This document shows, in pieces, positions 28,528 to 36,735 of a DNA stretch of 64,000 bases. The first letter of the stretch is position 1; every line of letters begins with the position of its first letter. The stretch covers positions 806,001 to 870,000 of the forward strand of contig NZ_JACRMG010000009.1 of NCBI RefSeq assembly GCF_016219575.1. Reading direction: 5' to 3'. A program made the position numbers and the translations under genes. The notes under the pieces are model-generated. The model did not search any database, was not told where the DNA came from, and worked only from the letters and a program-made list of their open reading frames with translations. Source of the stretch: Bradyrhizobium sp. (GTDB taxonomy: Bacteria; Pseudomonadota; Alphaproteobacteria; Rhizobiales; Xanthobacteraceae).

Positions 28528-29910
28528 TTGGAACCCCGAATTTTCGACGGGGGGGCCGACCGTCCGCGGTCGGGAGGGGACAAGGCGACAGGGCGGGTGA
28601 TTGTCATCGGCCCTTATCTGCGCATGCGCCGCGGCGAGGCCGACGCGCAAACAGATGCGGCTGTCCGCGATTCCGAGGCAAGGCTGGAGGAAGCCAAGGG
28701 TCTGGCGCGCGCCATCGATCTGACGGTGGTCGACGCGCTCATTGCACCGATCGCGCAGATCAGGCCGGCGACCTATCTCGGCAAGGGCAAGGTCGAGGAG
28801 GTACTCGGCCTCATCAAGGGCAACGACATCGAACTCGCAGTGATGGATTGCGCGCTGTCGCCGATCCAGCAGCGCAATCTCGAGAAGGCGTGGGGCGCCA
28901 AGGTGCTCGACCGCACCGGCCTCATCCTGGAAATCTTCGGCCGCCGCGCCAAGACCAAGGAAGGCGCGCTGCAGGTCGAGCTCGCCCATCTCAACTACCA
29001 GCGCAGCCGGCTGGTGCGCTCTTGGACCCATCTGGAGCGCCAGCGCGGCGGCTTCGGCTTCATGGGCGGCCCCGGCGAAACCCAGATCGAGGCCGACCGC
29101 CGCCTGATTGGCGACCGCATCGCGCGGCTGGAGAACGAACTGAAGAAGGTGCAGGCGACGCGGCGGCTGCATCGCGCCGGGCGCCAGCGCGTGCCGTATC
29201 GCGTCGTGGCTCTGGTCGGCTACACCAATGCCGGCAAGTCGACCTTGTTCAACCGGCTGACGCGCGCGGATGTGCAAGCGGCCGACATGCTGTTCGCGAC
29301 GCTGGATCCGACGCTGCGTGCGCTCACCCTGCCGCACGGCGGCAAGGCCATGCTGTCCGACACCGTCGGCTTCATCTCCAACCTGCCGACGCAGCTCGTC
29401 GCCGCCTTCCGCGCCACGCTGGAGGAGGTGCTGGAGGCCGACATCATCCTGCACGTCCGCGACATCTCGCATGAGGACGCCGAAGCCCAGGAGCGCGACG
29501 TCGACGCCGTGCTGCGCCAGCTCGGCATCGATCCCGCCGCCGGCTCGGGCCAGCGCATCATCGAGGTCTGGAACAAGATCGACCGCTTCGATCCCGAAGA
29601 GCGCGAGAACCTGAAGAACATCGCCGCGCGCCGCCCGCCGGAACGGCCGTGCTTCCTGGTCTCGGCTACCTCAGGCGAGGGGATCGATGCGCTGCTAGCC
29701 GCCATCGAGGATCGCCTCGCCGCGAGCCGCACCACGCTCGATCTGTCGATCGACGCCGCCGACGGCGCAGGCATCAGCTGGCTGCACCGCAATGCCGAGG
29801 TGCTGAACAAGGAACTGCACGACGGCCGCTTCGCCATGACCGTGCGCGTAGACGAGACCAAGCGGGACATCGTGGTCAATCGGTTCGCGGCCGTGCCGCA
29901 CGTAGCGTGA
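28528..29910 (+). CDS. hflX: GTPase HflX
   Basis: 460 residues with a TTG start 11 nt after hfq. The N-terminal HflX domain (about 30-200: ATYLGKGKVEEVLGLIKG, AVMDCALSPIQQRNLEKAWGAKVLDRTGLILEIFGRRAKT) leads into a coiled coil and GGFGFMGGPGETQIEADRRLI. The TRAFAC GTPase domain has G1 ALVGYTNAGKSTLFNRL near residue 231, G3 DTVGFIS and G4 NKID. It binds 50S subunits and splits stalled ribosomes, for example after heat stress. No closer in-frame ATG would keep the N-terminal domain intact. Confidence 0.96.
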   Translation: MEPRIFDGGADRPRSGGDKATGRVIVIGPYLRMRRGEADAQTDAAVRDSEARLEEAKGLARAIDLTVVDALIAPIAQIRPATYLGKGKVEEVLGLIKGNDIELAVMDCALSPIQQRNLEKAWGAKVLDRTGLILEIFGRRAKTKEGALQVELAHLNYQRSRLVRSWTHLERQRGGFGFMGGPGETQIEADRRLIGDRIARLENELKKVQATRRLHRAGRQRVPYRVVALVGYTNAGKSTLFNRLTRADVQAADMLFATLDPTLRALTLPHGGKAMLSDTVGFISNLPTQLVAAFRATLEEVLEADIILHVRDISHEDAEAQERDVDAVLRQLGIDPAAGSGQRIIEVWNKIDRFDPEERENLKNIAARRPPERPCFLVSATSGEGIDALLAAIEDRLAASRTTLDLSIDAADGAGISWLHRNAEVLNKELHDGRFAMTVRVDETKRDIVVNRFAAVPHVA

Positions 29911-29920
29911 CTCTTCTGCC

Positions 29921-30007
29921 GTAGGGTGGGCAAAGGCGCGCTTGCGCCGTGCCCACCTTCGCCAGAGCAGCCTTGAAGGTGGGCACGCTTTTCTTTGCCC
30001 ACCCTAC
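29921..30007. repeat. Nested inverted repeat between convergent genes
   Basis: The outer arms gtagggtgggcaaag (29921-29935) and ctttgcccaccctac (29993-30007) are a perfect 15-bp inverted repeat. Inside, cgtgcccaccttc (29948-29960) and gaaggtgggcacg (29975-29987) form a perfect 13-bp pair. All four arms share a gtgggca core. The element fills the gap between hflX and the convergent TSUP gene and could end both transcripts. The gtagggtgggcaaag type is common between genes in Bradyrhizobium. Confidence 0.9.
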
Positions 30008-30012
30008 GCGTT

Positions 30013-30798
30013 CTATCGCCACGCCTTGAACGCCATGAACAGCGCCATCGCGGCGATGATGACGATCATCGACAGCCGCAGCCGGTCCGGGCTGACGCGG
30101 TTGGCGAAGCGGGCGCCGATATCGGTGCCAATCCACAGGCCTGCGATCAGGGCGGCGATGGCGAGCCACGGCAGCTCGGTGCCCTGCTGCACATAGAGCA
30201 GCGCCGCTGGCAGCGTCACCGGCAACGCGGTGACGGCAAGGCTCATCGCCTGCGCGCGGTGCTGCGAGAGTCCTGCGATGCCAGCCATCAGCGCGGTGAT
30301 GGCGAGGCCGCCGCCGATGCCGAGAAAGCCGGATGACCAGCCGGCGACGGCGCCGATCGCGCCGAGCGTTGCCCAATGCAGCGGGACGTCCTCCGGTACA
30401 TCGTCCGCACCGTTGTTCCCTGAGCGCTGCGAACGCAGCAGCATGATTGCAAGCAGGATGACGAGGTAGGCGACAAAGCACCATTGCAGGGCGCGATCCG
30501 GGACATGAACAGCAAAAAGTGCACCGACGCAGCCGCCGACGCCGAAGCCGGCCGCGAGCCAGATCAGCCAGCGCAAGGAGATGCGATGGCCGCTGCGGCT
30601 GTAGTTGCGCACGCCGGACAGGCTGGTCGGCACGATCTGCGCCACCAGCGAGATGCCCTGCGCTATGTGCTGCTCCTTGCCGAGGATGAGGATCAGGAGC
30701 GGCACCAGAACGCCGCCAGCGGTGACGCCGAGAAAGCCGGAGAACAAGCCGCCGGCCAGCCCGGTGACGAGTCCGCCGATGATCTCGGCGAAATTCAT
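30013..30798 (-). CDS. TSUP (TauE/SafE) family anion permease
   Basis: 261 residues with seven to eight predicted membrane segments in two homologous halves. The first half opens IIGGLVTGLAGGLFSGFLGVTAGGVLVPLLIL, the second IGAVAGWSSGFLGIGGGLAITALMAG; both carry the GxxxGFxGxGGG motif of the family. Members export or import sulfite, sulfonates or other small organosulfur anions. The substrate here is not evident, and no sulfur metabolism gene is adjacent. The start overlaps the mazG stop by ATGA, so it is co-transcribed with mazG. Confidence 0.9.
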   Translation of the reverse strand: MNFAEIIGGLVTGLAGGLFSGFLGVTAGGVLVPLLILILGKEQHIAQGISLVAQIVPTSLSGVRNYSRSGHRISLRWLIWLAAGFGVGGCVGALFAVHVPDRALQWCFVAYLVILLAIMLLRSQRSGNNGADDVPEDVPLHWATLGAIGAVAGWSSGFLGIGGGLAITALMAGIAGLSQHRAQAMSLAVTALPVTLPAALLYVQQGTELPWLAIAALIAGLWIGTDIGARFANRVSPDRLRLSMIVIIAAMALFMAFKAWR

Positions 30799-31646
30799 CC
30801 GCGCTCGCTACGTTGGGCCGGCGTGGGTGGCCGCGCGGCGAGCTTCGCCTCATCCCACAGCGCGTCCATTTCTTCCAGCGTCGCTTCCTCCAGCGTGCGG
30901 CCTTTTGCGGCGAGCGCGCGCTCGATATAGGCAAAACGCTTCTCGAACTTGGCATTGGCGCCGCGCAGCGCCATCTCGGGATTGGCGTCGACGTGACGGG
31001 CGAGGTTGACCACGGCGAACAGGAGGTCGCCGGTCTCTTCCGCCAGTTCGGCCTTGTCGCCGCCGTCGAGCGCGGCTTCGATCTCGTCGGCTTCCTCGCG
31101 GATCTTGTTGAGCACGGCGCGCGGGTCGTTCCAGTCGAAGCCGACGGTTGAGGCCTTGCGCTGCAGGTCGAGTGCGCGGGCGAGCGCAGGCAGCCCGGCC
31201 TTGACGCTGTAGAGCAGCGATTTGTGCGCAGCTTCCTCCGGCGGCCGCCGCGCGGCGCGTTCGGCCTTCTCCTCGGCCTTGATGCGATCCCAGTTCTCGG
31301 CGACATGGCCCGAGGTGACCACGCCGTTCTCGTCGCCGAACACGTGCGGATGGCGCCGGATCATCTTGCGCGTCACCGCCTCGACCACGTCGCCGAAGGC
31401 AAAGGCGTTCTGCTCTTCCGCCATGCGGGCGTGATAGACCACCTGCAGCAGCAGGTCGCCGAGCTCGTCCTTGAGGTCGTCGAGATCGCCGCGCGCGATC
31501 GCCTCCGCCACCTCATAGGCCTCCTCGATCGTGTAGGGGGCGATGGTCGCAAAATTCTGCTCGAGGTCCCAGGGGCAGCCGGTGACCGGCGTGCGCAGCG
31601 CCGCCATCACTTCGATCAGTCCAAGAATGTCGCGGGAAGGTTTCAT
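30795..31646 (-). CDS. mazG: Nucleoside triphosphate pyrophosphohydrolase MazG
   Basis: 283 residues with two tandem MazG domains. The first (about 25-115) has CPWDLEQNFATIAPYTIEEAYEVAEAI and the metal site KDELGDLLLQVVYHARMAEE; the second (about 160-260) has REEADEIEAALDGGDKAELAEETGDLLFAVVNLARH. It hydrolyses NTPs to NMP plus PPi and removes abnormal nucleotides. The ATG at 31646 (MKPSRDILGLIEVM) is preferred over a longer frame with no family match. Followed by the coupled TSUP gene and divergent from queC. Confidence 0.95.
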   Translation of the reverse strand: MKPSRDILGLIEVMAALRTPVTGCPWDLEQNFATIAPYTIEEAYEVAEAIARGDLDDLKDELGDLLLQVVYHARMAEEQNAFAFGDVVEAVTRKMIRRHPHVFGDENGVVTSGHVAENWDRIKAEEKAERAARRPPEEAAHKSLLYSVKAGLPALARALDLQRKASTVGFDWNDPRAVLNKIREEADEIEAALDGGDKAELAEETGDLLFAVVNLARHVDANPEMALRGANAKFEKRFAYIERALAAKGRTLEEATLEEMDALWDEAKLAARPPTPAQRSERG

Positions 31647-31753
31647 GAGTTCGCCGGGTTCGCGGATTTTCTCCCTTATGCCGCATCGTGTCCGGCGATC
31701 CCAGCGAAACCGCTGCATTGGCCTGTGGATCGGGGAATGCTAAGGGGCGGGTC

Positions 31754-32458
31754 ATGTACAACCAGGAAACCGCTTTGGTCCTGTTCTCGGGCGGACAGGA
31801 CTCCACCACTTGCCTTGCCTGGGCGCTCGAGCGCTTTGCGCGCGTCGAAATGCTCGGCTTTGCCTATGGCCAGCGCCACGCCATTGAGCTCGATTGCCGG
31901 GAACGGCTGCTGGCCGGCATTCGCGCGGCGCGCCCCGACTGGGTCGCCAAGCTCGGCGAGAGCCATACGCTGGACATTCCCACGCTCGCCGAGATCTCCG
32001 ACACCGCGCTGACGCGCGACGTCGAGATCAGGATGGGCGAGGACGGCCTGCCGAATACATTCGTGCCCGGCCGCAACCTGGTGTTCCTGACCTTTGCCGC
32101 GGCGCTGGCGTATCGGCGCGGCATCCGCCACATTGTCGGCGGCATGTGCGAGACCGACTATTCCGGCTATCCCGATTGCCGCGACGAGACCATCAAGGCG
32201 CTGCAGACTGCGCTCAACCTCGGCATGGCGAAGAACTTCGAGCTGCACACGCCGCTGATGTGGCTTGACAAGGCCTCGACCTGGAAGCTCGCGCACGATC
32301 TCGGCGGGGCAGGGCTGGTCGATTTGATCCGCGAGCATTCCCACACCTGCTATCTCGGCGAACGCGGCACGCAGCACGATTGGGGTTTTGGTTGCGGCGA
32401 ATGCCCGGCCTGCAGCCTGCGGGCGAGGGGCTGGCGGGAGTATGCGGGAAGGGGGTAA
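31754..32458 (+). CDS. queC: 7-cyano-7-deazaguanine synthase QueC
   Basis: 234 residues. ATP-dependent conversion of 7-carboxy-7-deazaguanine to preQ0 in queuosine biosynthesis. The PP-loop SGGQDS is at residues 12-17; [32 protein letters not shown] and [19 protein letters not shown] follow. The C-terminal zinc site is C-Y-L-GER...[18 protein letters not shown]. The ATG at 31754 has aaggggcgg upstream. Other que genes are not in the window. Confidence 0.96.
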   Translation: MYNQETALVLFSGGQDSTTCLAWALERFARVEMLGFAYGQRHAIELDCRERLLAGIRAARPDWVAKLGESHTLDIPTLAEISDTALTRDVEIRMGEDGLPNTFVPGRNLVFLTFAAALAYRRGIRHIVGGMCETDYSGYPDCRDETIKALQTALNLGMAKNFELHTPLMWLDKASTWKLAHDLGGAGLVDLIREHSHTCYLGERGTQHDWGFGCGECPACSLRARGWREYAGRG

Positions 32459-32494
32459 GCTTGCCGGAAGCGGGAACCCAGCGGGAGATGCGAT

Positions 32495-32809
32495 ATGATC
32501 GTCACCATCGTCACCTTCAATCTCGCGACGCCCACGACGCTCGCCGAGATGAAGAAGACATTTCAGTCGACGGCCCCGAAATATCAGGGGCTCGCCGGGC
32601 TCTTGCGCAAGAACTATTTCGTCAGTGAGGACGGCAGGCGCGCCGGCGGAATCTATGTCTGGCAATCGCGCGCCGATGCCGATCGCGTCTACACGGCCGA
32701 ATGGCGCAAGTTCGTGGAAGGCAAATATGGCGTGCCGCCGCAGATCGAGTATCTGCATTCGCCCGTGATGGTGGACAACCGCGAGGGTACGATCAGCGTG
32801 GCGGCCTAA
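32495..32809 (+). CDS. YdhR-like monooxygenase-fold protein
   Basis: 104 residues, a single dimeric alpha+beta barrel domain. The pattern YQGLAGLLRKNYFVSEDGRRAGGIYVWQSRADADRVYTAEW is typical of the YdhR/ABM group of putative monooxygenases and stress-induced dimeric barrel proteins. A gcgggaga ribosome site precedes the ATG. It ends 10 nt before the cyclase gene and may be co-transcribed with it. The substrate is unknown. Confidence 0.8.
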   Translation: MIVTIVTFNLATPTTLAEMKKTFQSTAPKYQGLAGLLRKNYFVSEDGRRAGGIYVWQSRADADRVYTAEWRKFVEGKYGVPPQIEYLHSPVMVDNREGTISVAA

Positions 32810-32819
32810 CTGGGCGCAC

Positions 32820-34091
32820 ATGCCGGACGATCCATCAGCAGATATACGGCAAACCAGTACGGCATCCGGCCTGGCGGCGAGGCTGGTCGCCTGGGCCGGG
32901 AGGGTTGGTGCCGGCCCCCGCGAGAGCAGCGACGTCGCGCTGCAGCGGCAACTGCTTGTCCTGCTGGGCGTCGGCACCCTGCCATTGACGGCACTGTGGT
33001 CGGCGATCTACTTCGCGGCCGGAGCGCCGCTGGCGGCCGCCGTGCCGGCAACCTATACCGTCGTCGCGCCCATCAACACGCTGATCTTCAGCTGGACGCG
33101 CAATCTGCGCGTCTACCGCTTCTCCCAGCTCCTGATGACCCTGATATTGCCGTGGCTGGTGACGATCAGCCTCGGCGGCTTCAGGGAATCCAGCGCGGTG
33201 ATCATCTGGGCCGCGCTCTGTCCGCTGATATCCCTGCTGGTCGAAGGGCTTCGCGAAACCGTGCTGTGGATCGTGGGCTTCGTCCTGCTCCTTGTCGCAA
33301 CCGCAATCGTGCAGCCCTACCTCGTTCCTGTCGGGCTGCCGGATGCCTTCGTCACCTGGTTCTTCGTGCTCAACCTGGGCACGGTGATCGGCATCGTGTT
33401 CGTGTTCATGCACTACTTTGTCGGGCAGCGGAACTATTTCCAGGAGCGCTCGGAGACGCTGCTGCTCAACATCCTTCCCAGGGAGATCGCCGAAGCGCTG
33501 AAGGTCAACCGGAGCACCATTGCCGCGCATTATGACGCGGCGAGCGTTCTTTTCGCGGATGTCGTCGAATTCACGCCGATGGCGGCGACCATGAGCCCGC
33601 TGCGCCTCGTCAATCTGCTCAATGACGTCTTCCAGTGTTTCGACGATCTCGTCGAGAAGTACGATCTCGAAAAGATCAAGACGATCGGCGACTGCTACAT
33701 GGTAGCCGCCGGCGTTCCCCGCGAGCGGCCCGATCATGCAGCCGTCCTGGTGCAGCTCGCACTCGACATGCGGGAGGAGGTGGCGACCCGTTCGTTCGGC
33801 GACCGCAAGCTGGCGTTCCGGATCGGCATCAACTCCGGCCCCGTGGTGGCTGGCGTCATCGGCCGCAAGAAGTTCATCTACGACCTCTGGGGCTCGACGG
33901 TGAACATGGCGAGCCGAATGGAATCGCACGGCGAGCGCGGGATCGTTCAGATCACGCGCAATACCTTCGAACTGGTCGAGGACCAGTTCGACTGCGAGCC
34001 CAGGGGGACGATCAACGTGAAGGGCGCCGGTCCGATCGAGGTCTGGCACGTGGTCGGCCCGAAGGCGGCGCGCCGGGCCATGACGGCCTGA
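32820..34091 (+). CDS. Membrane-bound class III adenylate/guanylate cyclase
   Basis: 423 residues. About six transmembrane segments lie between residues 43 and 205 (LLVLLGVGTLPLTALWSAIYF; WIVGFVLLLVATAIVQPYLV; VLNLGTVIGIVFVFMHYFVG). A linker helix with LLLNILPREIAEALK leads into the catalytic domain: the metal site SVLFADVVEFTPMA, the KIKTIGDCYMVAAGVP base-recognition segment, RIGINSGPVVAGVIG and the transition-state pair in YDLWGSTVNMASRME. The order matches the six-TM rhizobial receptor-cyclase type. The presence of Lys in KIKTIGD favours ATP as substrate. The signal is unknown. Confidence 0.9.
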   Translation: MPDDPSADIRQTSTASGLAARLVAWAGRVGAGPRESSDVALQRQLLVLLGVGTLPLTALWSAIYFAAGAPLAAAVPATYTVVAPINTLIFSWTRNLRVYRFSQLLMTLILPWLVTISLGGFRESSAVIIWAALCPLISLLVEGLRETVLWIVGFVLLLVATAIVQPYLVPVGLPDAFVTWFFVLNLGTVIGIVFVFMHYFVGQRNYFQERSETLLLNILPREIAEALKVNRSTIAAHYDAASVLFADVVEFTPMAATMSPLRLVNLLNDVFQCFDDLVEKYDLEKIKTIGDCYMVAAGVPRERPDHAAVLVQLALDMREEVATRSFGDRKLAFRIGINSGPVVAGVIGRKKFIYDLWGSTVNMASRMESHGERGIVQITRNTFELVEDQFDCEPRGTINVKGAGPIEVWHVVGPKAARRAMTA

Positions 34092-34094
34092 CGT

Positions 34095-34490
34095 CTAGCC
34101 AAAATCCTCCGCCGTCAGCTCGATCGGCTTGCCGTGGGGCGTGCGGTCGGCGGCGTGATCCCAGGCGTGGCGGTAGCGATGCAGCAGCTCCGTCGTCGCC
34201 ACCCCCTTGGCGGCGACGAGGCGCTCCAGCGTCGCCAGCCAGTGCCGGTAGTAGGTCTCGCCGGTATCGGGGTCGCCGGCGGCCTGGGCGCGCTTGATCT
34301 CGGCGCCGAGCGTCTCCGCCCATTCCTTCCAGGAGAACACGCCGGCCTCGTGCAGCGCCAGCGCCATGGCGAAGGCGCGCGCCTCCCAGGGCTCGCGGAA
34401 CACGGGACCATCCTCGTCGCGCGGCACGCCGGGCACGGCGACCGCGGCATGCATGGCCTGACTTGGAGTTAGTCTTGGCGTCAATTCCAT
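34095..34490 (-). CDS. Nitrile hydratase accessory (activator) protein
   Basis: 131 residues. The architecture PVFREPWEARAFAMALALHEAGVFSWKEWAETLGAEIKRAQ, then GETYYRHWLATLERLVAAKGV, mirrors the N-terminal half of the nitrile hydratase beta subunit, as expected for the small maturation protein that delivers cobalt to the alpha subunit. It is the last gene of the operon; its start overlaps the beta stop by ATGA. The 3' end abuts the convergent cyclase gene with 3 nt between stops. Confidence 0.9.
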   Translation of the reverse strand: MELTPRLTPSQAMHAAVAVPGVPRDEDGPVFREPWEARAFAMALALHEAGVFSWKEWAETLGAEIKRAQAAGDPDTGETYYRHWLATLERLVAAKGVATTELLHRYRHAWDHAADRTPHGKPIELTAEDFG

Positions 34491-35149
34491 CAGGCGCGCT
34501 CCAGATAGGGTTCCCAGGCATCGACGGAGACGGAGAGGGTGGGATCGCCCTCCTTGCCCCACAGCTCGCGCCCGTCGAAACGCACGGTGTAGAGCCAGTG
34601 CGGATCCTCGCCCCGGCCCAGCGAATTGACGTCGGGAAAGACGTGGCAGCCGTGGTTGCTCTCGATGGTGCCAAGGCGGCCGCGGACATAGTGCGGCAGG
34701 CGCGTATGCGTCACGGGGTGGATGTCCTTCATCCGCACGACGTCGCCGACGTTGAACAGCGCCGGCGCGGATGGCGTGCGCTCGGTCGGCCCGCCGCGGC
34801 GGATCGCCGGCGTCACTTCCTGCGGCGCAACCGGCTTCACGCCGGGCTTTGGCGGTGCGAGCACCCGGCCTGCCTCGATCTCCTCGTGGGTCACCAGCCC
34901 GCGCTCGATCATCAGCGTCTCGAGGCCGGCGAGCCAGAGTTCGTAGTAGGTCTTGCTCAGATAGTCCTGTGGCGGGCGGTTCTCGCGGGCAAAGCGCGTC
35001 ATGTCGATGTTCCAGCCGCCGGGCCGCGCCATCGCCAACGTCAGCGCAAAAGCGCGGCGCTCCCATTCCGCGTGAAACACCGGTTCGTCCGGTTCGGGCA
35101 CCACGGGCCCAAACCCCTTGACGCCGCCCATGTCATGCGCGCCGTCCAT
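34490..35149 (-). CDS. nthB: Nitrile hydratase subunit beta
   Basis: 219 residues, the usual length. Starts [16 protein letters not shown], the family signature, continues with FHAEWERRAFALTLAMARPGGWNIDMTRFARE and YLSKTYYELWLAGLETLM, and ends in an SH3-like barrel (FNVGDVVRMKDIHPVTHTRLPHYVRG; LYTVRFDGRELWG). Together with alpha it hydrates nitriles to amides in the cytoplasm. The ATG overlaps the alpha subunit stop by ATGA, which couples translation and fits equimolar subunit supply. Confidence 0.96.
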   Translation of the reverse strand: MDGAHDMGGVKGFGPVVPEPDEPVFHAEWERRAFALTLAMARPGGWNIDMTRFARENRPPQDYLSKTYYELWLAGLETLMIERGLVTHEEIEAGRVLAPPKPGVKPVAPQEVTPAIRRGGPTERTPSAPALFNVGDVVRMKDIHPVTHTRLPHYVRGRLGTIESNHGCHVFPDVNSLGRGEDPHWLYTVRFDGRELWGKEGDPTLSVSVDAWEPYLERA

Positions 35150-35784
35150 CAGGAAACCTCGCCTGGCTGCTTCGGCAATCCCGTGCCGATCATGCTGTCG
35201 CGGGTGACGAGCGCGGCGAGCTTTTCCTCGCTCCAGCCCTCGGTGCCCTCGGGCCGCATCGGCAGCACGAGGTAGCGGATTTCGGCGGTGGAATCCCAGA
35301 CGCGGATCTTGGTCGCGTCGGGCAGGGTCACGCCAAAATCCTTCAACACGCCGCGCGGGTCGGAAACGGCGCGGGAACGGTAGGGCGCGGACTTGTACCA
35401 GACCGGCGGCAGCCCCAGCACCGGATGCGGGTAGCAGGAGCATAGCGTGCACACGACCATGTTGTGCTGGCCGGGCGTGTTCTCGACCACCACCATGTGC
35501 TCGCCCTGGCGGCCGGAATAATCGAGTTCGGCGATCGCAGCCGTGGCGTCCTTCAGGAGCCGCGCGCGATAGTCGGGATCGGTCCAGGCCTTGGCCACCA
35601 CGCGGATGCCGTTGCGCGGGCCGATCTTCTTCTCATAGAGATCGATTAGGAGGTCGAGCGAGGCCGGATCGACATAGCCTTTTTCGGTCAGGATCGATTC
35701 CAGCGCGCGGACGCGCAGCTCCGTTTCCGAAAGCTCGGAATGATCGTGATCGTGGTGATGATGGTCGTGGTCGTGCCCGGACAT
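35149..35784 (-). CDS. nthA: Nitrile hydratase subunit alpha, cobalt type
   Basis: 211 residues. The metal claw is VCTLCSC with C112, C115, S116 and C117. Threonine at the second position (C-T-L-C) is the mark of cobalt enzymes, where iron enzymes have serine. [33 protein letters not shown] is otherwise canonical (read as blocks around residues 96-130). The N-terminus is unusual: eight His and four Asp in the first 15 residues, which could bind metal. First gene of the alpha-beta-accessory operon. Confidence 0.97.
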   Translation of the reverse strand: MSGHDHDHHHHDHDHSELSETELRVRALESILTEKGYVDPASLDLLIDLYEKKIGPRNGIRVVAKAWTDPDYRARLLKDATAAIAELDYSGRQGEHMVVVENTPGQHNMVVCTLCSCYPHPVLGLPPVWYKSAPYRSRAVSDPRGVLKDFGVTLPDATKIRVWDSTAEIRYLVLPMRPEGTEGWSEEKLAALVTRDSMIGTGLPKQPGEVS

Positions 35785-35800
35785 GGGTGGGAAGATAGAG

Positions 35801-35842
35801 CATGATCCGGAAAAGTGGAGACCGGTTTTCCGAAAAGCATGC
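35801..35842. repeat. Rhizobiales-type short palindromic repeat
   Basis: catgatccggaaaagtg, then a short spacer, then accggttttccgaaaagcatg. Within it ggaaaa and ttttcc are complementary, and the ends catg/catg mirror each other. It belongs to the same family as the copy at 9855-9879. It lies 17 nt upstream of the nitrile hydratase alpha start, within the likely leader of that operon, and upstream of the divergent barrel-like protein gene. Confidence 0.6.
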
Positions 35843-35936
35843 CCTCGGGCTCGACCCGGGGGATCATGCTCTCAAACAGAGATCGGCGCAAAAACCGGGC
35901 TATGTCGAGGCAGAGACTGCTGATAGCATTTCACCC

Positions 35937-36701
35937 ATGGGGACGAGGGCAGCACGCGCCGCCGGGGTGGCGGCATTGGCGATTCTGCCGTGGCTCGCGG
36001 ACGAGGCGAGGGCGGCCAACAACGCCTATGCGGTCGATGCCGCCGATATCGGCGAGGCCGGCTCCTGCAAGATCGAGAGCTGGCTGTCGATGGCCACCAA
36101 CACCGATTTCACCGCCGTCGCCAATCCCTCCTGCGTGGTCGATCCGTTCAAGCTCAAGCCGGTCGAGCTGAGCATGCTGACGAACCGCGCCAAAAGCGAC
36201 GGCGAGTGGGGCACCTCCGTCGCGCCCAAGGCCAAGGTGAACCTGATGCCGACCGGCGTCGGACGGCTCGGCCTCTCCTTCTACGCCGCCGGTGCCTTCG
36301 ATGTCGCGACCGGCGAAAACCTCACGGTGCAGGCGGTGATTCCGGCAACGTACCGCCTCTCGGAGACCATGCGCATCAACCTCAATGGCGGCTGGCTTTG
36401 GGACCGCACGACTGACAAGCATTTTGCGCTTTACGGTATCGGCTTCGACTGGAAATTCACCGACACGCTGCAATGGACCATCGAGGCGTTCGGCCAGGCC
36501 GGCAGCGCGGATGCGCCGAGCGCGTTGCGGCCGCGCTTCCAGACCGGATTGCGCTATCGGCCGAGCGAAATCTTCTCCGTGGACGTCATCCTCGGCCATA
36601 ACATCACCGGCGAAGGCGCGAGCTGGATCACCATCGGCACCACGATCCGCTTTCCCGTCGAAAGCGCGCAGCCCGAGCACAAGCGCACGGGTCATCTGTA
36701 A
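35937..36701 (+). CDS. Secreted protein, likely outer membrane beta-barrel
   Basis: 254 residues from the ATG at 35937. The signal peptide AARAAGVAALAILPWLADEARA precedes a beta-rich mature part with alternating hydrophobic strands: SCKIESWLSMAT, GLSFYAAGAFDVATG, VQAVIPATYRLSETMRINLNGGW, HFALYGIGFDWKFTDTLQWTIEAFGQ, RPRFQTGLRYRPSEIFSVDVILGHNI and WITIGTTIRFPV. The pattern resembles the phenol-degradation MetA/SphA-type barrel proteins, but no residue-level assignment is possible. Longer in-frame starts at 35802 overlap the intergenic repeat and lack a signal peptide. Confidence 0.75.
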   Translation: MGTRAARAAGVAALAILPWLADEARAANNAYAVDAADIGEAGSCKIESWLSMATNTDFTAVANPSCVVDPFKLKPVELSMLTNRAKSDGEWGTSVAPKAKVNLMPTGVGRLGLSFYAAGAFDVATGENLTVQAVIPATYRLSETMRINLNGGWLWDRTTDKHFALYGIGFDWKFTDTLQWTIEAFGQAGSADAPSALRPRFQTGLRYRPSEIFSVDVILGHNITGEGASWITIGTTIRFPVESAQPEHKRTGHL

Positions 36702-36735
36702 GACCAACCAAGAAAAGCGAGCAGGGAGGTTTGCG

